A stretch of DNA of 56,362 bases, from positions 24,868 through 81,229 of the forward strand of contig JALHQH010000056.1 in the NCBI GenBank assembly GCA_022842065.1, in the 5' to 3' direction. Shown in pieces: positions 33,789-41,495 of the stretch. Numbering within the stretch: the stretch's first letter is position 1; each line of letters starts with the position of its first letter. A program made the position numbers and the translations under genes. A model generated the notes under the pieces. That model worked only from the letters and a program-made list of their open reading frames with translations, searched no databases and had not been told where the DNA came from. Source of the stretch: Caldilineaceae bacterium (GTDB lineage Bacteria > Chloroflexota > Anaerolineae > Caldilineales > Caldilineaceae).

Positions 33789-35255
33789 CTAATCCCCGCC
33801 GAAGATTTGGCGCAATTGTTCACCGGCGCTGCGTGAGACGAGGGCCACGCTGTCGCCATCATTTAAACCGGCCAGGATCTGACTCTCTTGCTCGTTGCGC
33901 AACCCTAGTTCCACCTCTTGCAAAACCGGCTGGTTGTTGACCATCTTGTAGACAAAGGCCTGATCCGTCTCACGGTCAAGCTGGATAAAACGATTCGGCA
34001 GCAGGATCACATTGTCGACCTGCGCGGTGGTGATGATTGCCGTTGCACTCATCCCGGCGCGTAGGGGCGCATCGCTGGGATCAGGTGTGACCGTCACTTC
34101 GTAGGCGATCACACCGGAGACATTGTTGGCGACCGGCGCGATCTCGGTGACGCGCCCGGTGAGGTCACGATCCGGCAGGGCGTCAACGCGCAAGCGCACG
34201 GTTTGGCCCACCGCCACCTGGCGCACATCAATTTCATCCACCAGCACCGTCATGTGAAAGCTGTCCAGGTTGGTGAGCACGATGGCGGGTAACGCCCCGG
34301 TCAACTCGCCCTGGCGCACGTTGACCTGGCTGATCACGCCATTGGTCGATGCCGTCAACTGGGTGCTGCTCAAGCTATTCTCAGCCTGTAATTGGCTTAA
34401 CTGGGCTTGGCGTACTTGGGCCTGCGCCACCCGCACATCTTCCTCATCGGCGCCGTTCAGCAGTGTCTGCAAATTGTTCTGCGCGGTGACAACATTGCTC
34501 TGGGCCTGGCGCAATTGCACCTCGGCTTGTACAATCTGGTTGCGGGCGGCGGCAATTTCGGCCTGATTCGCCCCTTCTTCGGTGAGGGCGGCCTGCGCTT
34601 TGGCCACTTCATAGGCGACCGTAACTTGTTCCAGCTCGGACGATTGGGGCAATTCGCCAATGTTTGGCTGATTTTTGACCTGGTTGTAGGCCTGTTGTGC
34701 GCGTTTTAAATTCGCTTCGGCCTGCCGCACTTGGGCGAGATTGACGGTGCGCTGTGCCGCGGTTGGGCCGACCAACAGTTGACGATAGCTCGCCTGGGCA
34801 CTTTCCAACGCGGCTTCGGCCCCAGCGACACCCCCTTGCGCGACGACGACGCCCGCCTGTGCGGCCGCAATATCATTCGTGCTGGGCGGTGCGATCAGTT
34901 TGGCTAACTGGGCCTGGCTGATCTCCAGACTCACTTTGGCTTGGGCCAGGGCTAGGGTGAGGTCCGTGGTGTCGAGGGTGGCCAACAACTGCCCGGCGGC
35001 GACACTTTGCCCAGCCATGACCAAAACCTGGGCGACGCGCCCGGTGGTGCGAAAGGAGAGGGAAAGCTCGGTTTGGGGTTCAATATTGCCGGTTGCGTTG
35101 ACGGTACTCGCAATCGAGCCGCGACTAATGGTGATGGTCTCGTAGCTGGGACCAGCCTCAGCGGCTGCCTGGGTGGTTTGGTACCGTTGATAGGCGTACC
35201 AACCCCCGCCACCCAGTACAACCAAAACCAACAAGATAATGATGATTCGACGCAT
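33789..35255 (-). CDS. HlyD/MacA-like efflux adaptor protein
   Basis: This 488-residue protein has an N-terminal membrane anchor (RRIIIILLVLVVLGGGGWYAYQRY), two half lipoyl motifs around a long coiled-coil hairpin (about residues 95-310, rich in Gln/Ala/Glu heptads) and a beta-barrel/membrane-proximal domain (about 330-485). It matches the periplasmic adaptor family used with MacB-type ABC or RND systems. The ATG at 35255 has AGGTG upstream; an alternative GTG lies three codons before. The adaptor gene precedes the ATPase gene, but the permease is missing from the cluster. Confidence 0.9.
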   Translation of the reverse strand: MRRIIIILLVLVVLGGGGWYAYQRYQTTQAAAEAGPSYETITISRGSIASTVNATGNIEPQTELSLSFRTTGRVAQVLVMAGQSVAAGQLLATLDTTDLTLALAQAKVSLEISQAQLAKLIAPPSTNDIAAAQAGVVVAQGGVAGAEAALESAQASYRQLLVGPTAAQRTVNLAQVRQAEANLKRAQQAYNQVKNQPNIGELPQSSELEQVTVAYEVAKAQAALTEEGANQAEIAAARNQIVQAEVQLRQAQSNVVTAQNNLQTLLNGADEEDVRVAQAQVRQAQLSQLQAENSLSSTQLTASTNGVISQVNVRQGELTGALPAIVLTNLDSFHMTVLVDEIDVRQVAVGQTVRLRVDALPDRDLTGRVTEIAPVANNVSGVIAYEVTVTPDPSDAPLRAGMSATAIITTAQVDNVILLPNRFIQLDRETDQAFVYKMVNNQPVLQEVELGLRNEQESQILAGLNDGDSVALVSRSAGEQLRQIFGGD

Positions 35256-35342
35256 ACCTAACACCTGTCTATGCTCTTAAGATACTTTCCTCCATTTTAG
35301 CAGGAAAATGCTGTTCTTACCTATTTCCCTGTGCTACAATAG

Positions 35343-35628
35343 TGTAAAACGTGAAACGTAATACGTGAAACGTAATACGTGATGCGTGTACCATGACCAG
35401 TTCGCATCAGGAGCGCTTTGACGCAGCACGAATCATGCATCACCGGATGCCCACGAGGCGAGGTTTACGCATCACGCTTTACGCATCACGCTTTACGCAT
35501 CACGCTTTACGCATCACGCTTTACGTTTTACGTTTCACGTTTCACGTTTTACGTTTCACGTTTCACGTTTTACGTTTCACGTTTCACGTTTCACGTTTTA
35601 CGTTTTACGTTTCACGCATCACAACTCA
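35343..35628. repeat. Long heptamer-array element (ACGTTTC/ACGCATC units)
   Basis: Forward units GTAAAAC, GTGAAAC, GTAATAC, GTGAAAC, GTAATAC, GTGATGC run from 35343 to about 35392. After a ~75-nt spacer, more than twenty complementary units (ACGCATC, ACGCTTT, ACGTTTT, ACGTTTC) run to 35628. The 7-nt period is strict and units vary mainly at their last four positions. It ends about 12 nt before the nitrilase-family start codon, so the array sits in that gene's 5' leader. Confidence 0.9.
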
Positions 35629-35640
35629 AGGAGTATTCCC

Positions 35641-36459
35641 ATGTCTAAATTTCGGATTGCCGCCTGCCAGATGAATTCGCGGGCGGATAAGGGGGCGAAT
35701 CTGGCGATGGCTGAGCGGTTGATCGATGAGGCGGCTGGCCTGGGCGCGCAGATGGTTGGTCTGCCGGAGATGTTTAACTTTCTCGCTGATGATGCCGAAC
35801 TGGCCGGTGCTGCAGAAGCACCCGATGGGCCGACGGCACAGTTGCTCAGCAGCAAGGCCCGTCAACATGGTATCTATCTGCACGGCGGCAGTATTCCCAC
35901 GCTGATCGAAGGGAGCGAGCGGGTCTATAACACGACATTGGTCTTTGATCCCGAAGGGCAGACCATTGCCCGCTATAACAAGATCCATCTTTTTGACATT
36001 CACATTGAGGGGCAAACGGGCTATAAAGAGTCGGCGCGCGTGGCACCAGGCGCTGAGATGGTCACCTTTGAGACCGAACATGCGCAGATGGGGTTGACGA
36101 TCTGTTATGACATTCGTTTTCCCGAACTCTACCGCGCCTTAACCCTGGCCGGCGCACGGGTGATCTTTCACCCCGCGGCCTTTACCCTCTACACCGGCAA
36201 GGATCATTGGGAAACGTTGATCCGTGCCCGCGCGATTGAAAATCAGGTTTACATGGTCTCGCCTGCCCAGATTGGCAGTCACGGCAGCGGCAAACAGTGC
36301 TTTGGCAGCACCATGATCGTTGACCCGTGGGGCACCGTGCTCGCCCGCGCCCCAGAACGTGAATGTGTCGTCGTCGCCGAAGTCGATGATGAGGCGCAGG
36401 GCAAGATCCGCGCCCAGTTGCCTGCGCTACAACACCGCCGGCCCGAGGTTTATGGGTAG
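35641..36459 (+). CDS. Carbon-nitrogen hydrolase (nitrilase superfamily, Nit2/omega-amidase-like)
   Basis: This 272-residue protein of the nitrilase superfamily has the complete catalytic triad Glu43 (GLPEMFNF), Lys114 (RYNKIHLFD) and Cys155 (ICYDIRFPELYR). The pattern DIRFPELYRALTLAGA and length fit the Nit1/Nit2 branch, which hydrolyses omega-amides of keto acids or deaminated glutathione. It acts in the cytoplasm. Its ATG is directly preceded by CAAGGAGTATTCCC, a good ribosome site, just downstream of a long heptamer array. Confidence 0.92.
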   Translation: MSKFRIAACQMNSRADKGANLAMAERLIDEAAGLGAQMVGLPEMFNFLADDAELAGAAEAPDGPTAQLLSSKARQHGIYLHGGSIPTLIEGSERVYNTTLVFDPEGQTIARYNKIHLFDIHIEGQTGYKESARVAPGAEMVTFETEHAQMGLTICYDIRFPELYRALTLAGARVIFHPAAFTLYTGKDHWETLIRARAIENQVYMVSPAQIGSHGSGKQCFGSTMIVDPWGTVLARAPERECVVVAEVDDEAQGKIRAQLPALQHRRPEVYG

Positions 36460-36518
36460 CATGAGTGTAGTGCGCACCTCTCGATGCGCACCACATCGCG
36501 TAACGACGCAGCCACCCC

Positions 36519-36676
36519 CTCCCTAACCCCACTGCGATTAAGGTAAGCGACCTCACCCCCTGACCCCCTCTCCGCGCCGGAGCGGGGGAGAATTGCGCCC
36601 CGCTCCAAGTTGGAGCGGTTCCCAAAGGGACCCCAGGGGTGAGGTCGCTTACCTTAATCGCAGTGGGGTTAGGGAG
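36519..36676. repeat. MITE-like inverted repeat with 41-bp arms
   Basis: The arms 36519-36559 and 36636-36676 are perfectly complementary and contain the CACTGCGATTAAGGTAAGC terminus type. The interior (CTCCGCGCCGGAG..., CCAAGTTGGAGCGG, CCCAAAGGGACCCC) is closely related to that of 5140-5287. No target duplication is evident. It fills the gap between the convergent nitrilase and MFS genes. Confidence 0.85.
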
Positions 36677-36703
36677 GGGTGAGTAGTACGACACTGCAAG
36701 CAT

Positions 36704-38062
36704 TTACGGTGTGATCGGCTCACTGGCTGCCAGGGTCGCGGCCTGATGACGCGGGTCAATCACCCACCACTGGAGTGCCACCAAGGCGACGACACCGGCG
36801 ACTGCCGTTGCCGCAAAGAGGCTGTTATAGCTTTGGGTTGCCAAGAGGCCGCCCACCAGCGGCGCTAGCGCCACCCCCACGCCATTACTGGTATTGGCCA
36901 GGCCAATGTAACTGGGCCGATCCGCAGGGGGAGAAAATTCCATCGCGGCCAGTACGCCCGAAATCGTGAACATGCCCATCCCGATACCCATGAGCACGAA
37001 GACGCCATAGTACCAACTGGGGTTTTGCGCGATCAAGGCCAGGGTAAAGGCGAGCACATTGGCGATAAAACCACCACTCAACACCCGCTTGTGACCAAAA
37101 CGGTCGGCCACGATCCCAGCGAGTAAGGTGCCCACCGTCTGGCCGATCAACAGGGTGAGGGTAAAAATCCCGACAATGCCATCCGCTACCTGCCAGCGTT
37201 GCAGGGCAGCCAGGGTGACAAAACCGATCCCCATGCCACTAAAGTTGCCCAGCAGCCGCACCAGCAGAAAGCGGCGAAAGTTCTGGTCGCTGGCCATGAT
37301 CGCGCGAATCTTCTGCCAGGAGGTCGTGCGCACCCCGGTCTGCACCGGCAACGCTTGCAACGGTTCCCGCACTTGGGCAATAAAAAACCAACTCACCACC
37401 ATCATCACCGCGGCAATCAAAAAGGCATAGGCAAAGTTGGTAGGAAAGGGAAATTCTTCCAAGAGCCGGCCACTAAACAGCGCGCCGATCGCCCCCAACC
37501 CCGTGCCCACAAAGCTGGTAAAACCAAAGTACCACCCCCGCCGCTCCACCGGAAAGCAGCGCGCGATCATGTCGGACCAGGCCGGCGCAATCACCCCCGC
37601 GCCTAGATTGTGCAGGCCATAGCCGGTCAGCAATAGGACCAACGCCAGCGTCGGATATTGGAGGCTGATCAGCGCGGCTAGCGGCATCAGCCAAATCGGT
37701 AGGCGTTCCGTGAAAAAACCGACATTGACCACCATCAGCTTTTTGTGGGGCAACCGTTCGGTGAAGCCGGCCGTGAAAAGTTGGGGCAGATACCAACTCG
37801 CCTGTCCTAACAGCGGCAAAAGTGCAATCGGCAGCGGGTTATCGGTCAATTTACTGACAAAAAGTGGCAAAATGGTGGTGGCGGAAATAAAGCTGGCCCC
37901 CAGCCAAAAAAAGGCCCCATCCAACATACTGAAGGTGAAATTCCAGCGATAATTCTGCCGTGCCTCCGCTTCGACCTCGGCATCGCTGCGCGCAGGTGGA
38001 TGTTGATTCATGCGCAGCAGCCAGCGCAGCACCGCTTGCCGGCGTAAACTCAGTTGACTCAC
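36704..38062 (-). CDS. MFS transporter
   Basis: This protein of about 452 residues has 12 predicted helices after a cytoplasmic N-terminus. Typical loop features are visible (GFTERLPHKK after helix 2; DRFGHKRVLSGGFIANVLAF after helix 8). I place the start at GTG 38062, because the frame further upstream (to a TTG at 38104) runs into the inverted repeat at 38099-38221; another possible start is the ATG about 18 codons later. Substrate is unknown. The gene is convergent with the nitrilase gene. Confidence 0.85.
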   Translation of the reverse strand: MSQLSLRRQAVLRWLLRMNQHPPARSDAEVEAEARQNYRWNFTFSMLDGAFFWLGASFISATTILPLFVSKLTDNPLPIALLPLLGQASWYLPQLFTAGFTERLPHKKLMVVNVGFFTERLPIWLMPLAALISLQYPTLALVLLLTGYGLHNLGAGVIAPAWSDMIARCFPVERRGWYFGFTSFVGTGLGAIGALFSGRLLEEFPFPTNFAYAFLIAAVMMVVSWFFIAQVREPLQALPVQTGVRTTSWQKIRAIMASDQNFRRFLLVRLLGNFSGMGIGFVTLAALQRWQVADGIVGIFTLTLLIGQTVGTLLAGIVADRFGHKRVLSGGFIANVLAFTLALIAQNPSWYYGVFVLMGIGMGMFTISGVLAAMEFSPPADRPSYIGLANTSNGVGVALAPLVGGLLATQSYNSLFAATAVAGVVALVALQWWVIDPRHQAATLAASEPITP

Positions 38063-38098
38063 AGTAGCTCTCGGTTTCTTGCTTAGGTTGATGAAATT

Positions 38099-38221
38099 CA
38101 GCAATTCTCAATAGGGAAACGTGTAGTGAGCATCCCCAGATGCGAACGGTCGTATATGAGTTGGGCTGCGCATCTGGGGATGCGCAGTACACTGGTCCCA
38201 ATTTCATATTGAGAATTGCTG
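38099..38221. repeat. Inverted-repeat element sharing the GGGCTGCGCATC core
   Basis: The terminal arms CAGCAATTCTCAATA (38099-38113) and the complement (38207-38221) enclose an interior with GGGCTGCGCATC...GATGCGCAGTACAC. This core also occurs inside the MITE-like element at 29799-29911 and near 56155-56185, but with different ends. No direct repeats flank it. Confidence 0.75.
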
Positions 38222-38340
38222 GATGAATAATGGCGACTTGCGCAAAGTATCAGGTCGATTTAGGATCAATGGACCGTAATCACTGGTGTGTTATGGGTAC
38301 TCGATCGCAGCACCCCACCTGGGATGTATGGTACTATACA

Positions 38341-38369
38341 CACATTAACAATTGTCAATTGATAATGTG
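38341..38369. promoter_or_regulatory. 29-nt palindrome upstream of the deacetylase gene
   Basis: CACATTAACAATTG, one central base and CAATTGATAATGTG match as a near-perfect palindrome (13 of 14). It resembles the palindrome at 12655-12693. It lies 78 bp upstream of the polysaccharide deacetylase start, so it could be an operator; no partner regulator is known. Confidence 0.35.
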
Positions 38370-38447
38370 TGTACATCAAGCCATTGTAGCAGAGCCCCGA
38401 TGACAAGCCGCAACCACCAAACCACAAAAATCATAAAGGATGCCGCT

Positions 38448-39212
38448 ATGAGCACCACCGTTTCACCCTGGCCTGCTGCGCAGCAGGGCGCAATCTCACT
38501 AACCTTTGACGACGGCGTCGCCTCACAGTTGGAAATCGTCATTCCCATGTTAAACCGCTACGGGTTGCAGGGTACTTTTTACGTCAACCCGCGCGATGAC
38601 TACCAGACGCAATTACAGCCCTGGCGCGCCGCCGCCGCCGCCGGCCACGAAATCGGCAACCATACCATCAGCCATCCCTGTTCGCAGAACTTTGCCTTTA
38701 TCAGTGACAATGGACGGCGCAGCCTGGAATCGATGAGCCTGGATGATATTGAAGCCGAGATTGTCGAGGCCGGCCGGCGGATTGACGAAGTGATCCCGGA
38801 ACAGGGGCCGGTCTCCTATGGTTACACCTGTTATCAACCCTTTGTCGGGCGCGGGGCAACGCGGCAGAGTTATGTGCCGGTGGTGGCGCGCCACTGTGTG
38901 GCCGGCCGCGGTCGCGGCGAACGGCCTAACGATCCGCGTTACTGCGATCTCTGGTATCTCTGGTCTACCCCTTGCGAGCGGATGACCGGTGCGGAATTGG
39001 TTGGACTGGCCGAGCAGGCCCCGAGCCAAGGGCGCTGGTCGATCTTCACCTTTCATGGGGTCAACGATGGTCACCTGCACGTCGCGGCCGGCGATCTCGA
39101 AGAACTCTGTGTGTATCTGGCCGCCAATCGCGAGCGCATTTGGACCGCACCCTTGGCCACGATTGCCCGCCAGGTCAATGCTTATCAACAGGCTAATGGT
39201 TTTGTGGGGTAG
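38448..39212 (+). CDS. Polysaccharide deacetylase family protein
   Basis: This 254-residue protein of the NodB-homology family (carbohydrate esterase 4) has the motif TFDDG (about residues 19-23), where the second Asp binds metal, followed by the His motif HEIGNHTISHP (about 65-75). The short length and lack of signal peptide point to a cytoplasmic or leaderless enzyme acting on a small N-acetylated or formylated substrate, as in the catabolic branch of the family. AAAGGATG precedes the ATG at 38448; an upstream in-frame extension to 38352 lacks a ribosome site. Confidence 0.88.
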   Translation: MSTTVSPWPAAQQGAISLTFDDGVASQLEIVIPMLNRYGLQGTFYVNPRDDYQTQLQPWRAAAAAGHEIGNHTISHPCSQNFAFISDNGRRSLESMSLDDIEAEIVEAGRRIDEVIPEQGPVSYGYTCYQPFVGRGATRQSYVPVVARHCVAGRGRGERPNDPRYCDLWYLWSTPCERMTGAELVGLAEQAPSQGRWSIFTFHGVNDGHLHVAAGDLEELCVYLAANRERIWTAPLATIARQVNAYQQANGFVG

Positions 39213-39243
39213 CCTACACGACGACAGGATTTTGCGCCCGCAA

Positions 39244-39309
39244 AGGTGACAGTCACTGCCCAGAATTTAGTTCTTCTCTCCGACTGTGCTTGGGCAGTGA
39301 CTGTCACCT
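39244..39309. repeat. Inverted repeat, 19-bp arms
   Basis: AGGTGACAGTCACTGCCCA (39244-39262) and its complement (39291-39309) surround a 28-nt loop. It lies in the gap 39213-39655, which holds two inverted repeats but no gene. Confidence 0.75.
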
Positions 39310-39450
39310 GACTAAGCGTATCCGCAAGCCACTGGGCCACGTCTTTCCATTGGAAGGCAGCTTGTCGGTGGCTTGTTTTGTCGACTTGTGCTGCCAACGC
39401 CATTGCTACACTTCTTGCTTGCGTCAGTTTTATCTTCTCAATAAGAGAAT

Positions 39451-39522
39451 ACTACAACAGATTCTGAAAACAACAGATATCCGTAGCGCGCTTTATCTGT
39501 TGTTTTCAGAATCTGTTGTAGT
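39451..39522. repeat. Inverted repeat, perfect 29-bp arms
   Basis: The arms 39451-39479 and 39494-39522 pair perfectly (left begins ACTACAACAGATTCTG) around a 14-nt loop. It lies 134 bp before the LysM gene, on the promoter side. It could be a transcription barrier or a small mobile element. Confidence 0.75.
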
Positions 39523-39655
39523 GTACGTCCTCAACATTAAGAAGAAGCGTCAATCCTATAATTTGCGCTGTCCAATCGTTCATAAGCTTGCGTAGATCGA
39601 TATAGAGTGTTAATTGTGGCACTGTTTGTAAGGCCCATACTTCTCAGGAGGAACC

Positions 39656-41248
39656 ATGTTCAGCACGCGCGTCCGGCCGTTAACTATTTTTTCGCTCATA
39701 CTCTTGTTTTGTCTGGCTGGGCTTTGGTTTGCAAGTGGCGTCCAAGCAGTGCAGGCCGCGCCTCAAGCCAGCGTTCAACCGCAAGAGACAACCACCTACA
39801 CTGTGCAACGCGGTGATACCCTCTCTTCGATTGCGCGCCGCTTTGGCATGACGGTGATCGAGCTGATGCGGCTCAACAGTATTAGTAACCCGAACTTGAT
39901 CCGCGTTGGCCAGACGCTGACGGTACGGGCAACGCCTACCCCCACGCCGGCCCCCACCCCAACCACCGTCGCAACCACCACCTATGTCGTGCAGCGTGGT
40001 GACACCCTCTCCGCGATTGCCCGCCGCTTTGGCACGACAACCACCGCTTTGATCCGCCTGAATGGCTTGCGGAGTGGTAACTATATCTATGTTGGCCAGC
40101 GGCTGCGTGTCCCTGGCCCCGCCGGCGAACCGGCCCCCATACGGATCAACTTTGCCGCGGGGACAACCACGGCGACGGTTAACGGCAGCGTCACCTTTCC
40201 CAACCGGCCCTGTTACATCCTGGGCGCGCAGGCCGGCCAAACCATGAATATCTCCATCACCTCGCCCGGCGATCTGGCCAATTTCCTGCTACGCGCATCC
40301 GATCCGGCGGTGAACGGTGGGGTGCCATTGAAACGGCTGGAGAGTGAAGCCCGCACCTCGTCCATCACGCTGCCGGTAAATGGTGATTATATTATCTGTG
40401 TGGCAACACCGTCCGGCACTGTGACTTATACCCTGACGGTTGCGATTCCGGCGCCCAGTGCCTGCACCCCGGTCAACCAGGCGATCCGCAGCACCGATTG
40501 GGCGACGTTGTTGACCACCGATCCGGCGCTCACCCACGAAGTGATCGGCAGCGATGACTATGTCACGGTGATCGGGGCCGCCACCGCGGTCAGTGGCATT
40601 CCACAACTTGACCAACTGGTCTATGGCGACTTTGATGAGGATTGTGGCGAAGAGGCGGGCATCCCTCTTTTCTCTGGCGGCACCGCGGGGAACATCGGCT
40701 TTCTCGTCTATGACAATACCGCGCCCCAGCCGACGTTGGTGGCTTCTGGCGCTGGCTACAAGTTGGGTTTGGCGGTTGAGGGCAATCTGCTGGTGGTCAG
40801 CAATGCGCTTTATAACGGTTGGGAACCCAATTGCTGTCCCAGCGGCCGTGCCTATGATCGCTATCAGCTCGCCGGCACCACATTGATACTCGTCAGTAAC
40901 AGCACCGAAGGCTTTATCGAGATGCAGCAGCCGACAGTCGAGCGCTTCTATGCGTTGCTTGGTGCCCGCGACTTTACCAATGCCTATGCGCTGCTAGCCG
41001 CCGACTTCCAAAGTGCCAATCCCTTCCCGGCCTGGGAAGCGGGCTACGCCAACACCGAAAGTTTCACCGCTACCGTTACCCCGGATCCCGGTACGCCCAA
41101 TCGCGTGTTGGTGGAACTGGCTGTAACCGAACGACTCAGCGGCGGCAGTACCCGCATTATCCATTATAGTGGCCACTGGGATCTCGTGTGGAATGGCAGC
41201 GCGCCCGGCTGGCAGTTGCAAGCGGGTAGTTTTACGGTTGTACCCTAA
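39656..41248 (+). CDS. Secreted protein with two LysM domains
   Basis: This 530-residue protein starts with a signal peptide (LTIFSLILLFCLAGLWFASGVQA). Two LysM motifs follow (TYTVQRGDTLSSIARRFGMT, about 44-87, and TYVVQRGDTLSAIARRFGTT, about 105-148), separated by a Pro/Thr linker. They bind peptidoglycan or chitin-like polymers. The rest (about 150-530) contains FAAGTTTATVNGSV... and other beta-rich segments and a C-terminal NTF2-like-looking part (FYALLGARDFTNAYALLAADFQS). AGGAGG lies just before the ATG. It is convergent with the giant surface-protein gene and may share its envelope location. Confidence 0.88.
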   Translation: MFSTRVRPLTIFSLILLFCLAGLWFASGVQAVQAAPQASVQPQETTTYTVQRGDTLSSIARRFGMTVIELMRLNSISNPNLIRVGQTLTVRATPTPTPAPTPTTVATTTYVVQRGDTLSAIARRFGTTTTALIRLNGLRSGNYIYVGQRLRVPGPAGEPAPIRINFAAGTTTATVNGSVTFPNRPCYILGAQAGQTMNISITSPGDLANFLLRASDPAVNGGVPLKRLESEARTSSITLPVNGDYIICVATPSGTVTYTLTVAIPAPSACTPVNQAIRSTDWATLLTTDPALTHEVIGSDDYVTVIGAATAVSGIPQLDQLVYGDFDEDCGEEAGIPLFSGGTAGNIGFLVYDNTAPQPTLVASGAGYKLGLAVEGNLLVVSNALYNGWEPNCCPSGRAYDRYQLAGTTLILVSNSTEGFIEMQQPTVERFYALLGARDFTNAYALLAADFQSANPFPAWEAGYANTESFTATVTPDPGTPNRVLVELAVTERLSGGSTRIIHYSGHWDLVWNGSAPGWQLQAGSFTVVP

Positions 41249-41328
41249 TGCAGTGAAGGGATGACGATGACCATAACATTGACCGGTTTGCAGGGTGCGA
41301 TTGGCTGAACAGCTTTTTGCGCAAGGAG

Positions 41329-41352
41329 AACGGCCAGCGCGCTGGCCGTTTT
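41329..41352 (+). terminator. Intrinsic terminator-like hairpin after the LysM gene
   Basis: AACGGCCAGCGCGCTGGCCGTTTT is a GC-rich 10-bp stem with a T-tract on the plus strand, 80 bp after the stop codon. Confidence 0.75.
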
Positions 41353-41381
41353 GAACGGGCAGGGCAGCTCGCCAATGACAA

Positions 41382-41437
41382 AAAAGCTCGTCCCATTGTG
41401 GTGCCTGCCGACAGGCACCACAATGGGACGAGCTTTT
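41382..41437. terminator. Bidirectional terminator, perfect 26-bp stem
   Basis: The arms 41382-41407 and 41412-41437 pair perfectly around loop CCGA. AAAA at one end and TTTT at the other give T-tracts in both directions, suitable for stopping the LysM transcript and the convergent giant-gene transcript. Confidence 0.8.
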
Positions 41438-41495
41438 CCTCAAAACACTACAACCGATGCAGAATGCAACAGCTTGTCGATGCTTGTGGTCGGTC

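Noticed and set aside
35343..35628. Possible CRISPR array
   Set aside because: Units are 7 nt with no unique spacers of CRISPR length, and no cas gene is present.
38613..39188. 191-residue frame opposite the polysaccharide deacetylase
   Set aside because: The sense strand has the TFDDG and HEIGNH motifs; the antisense frame shows no features.
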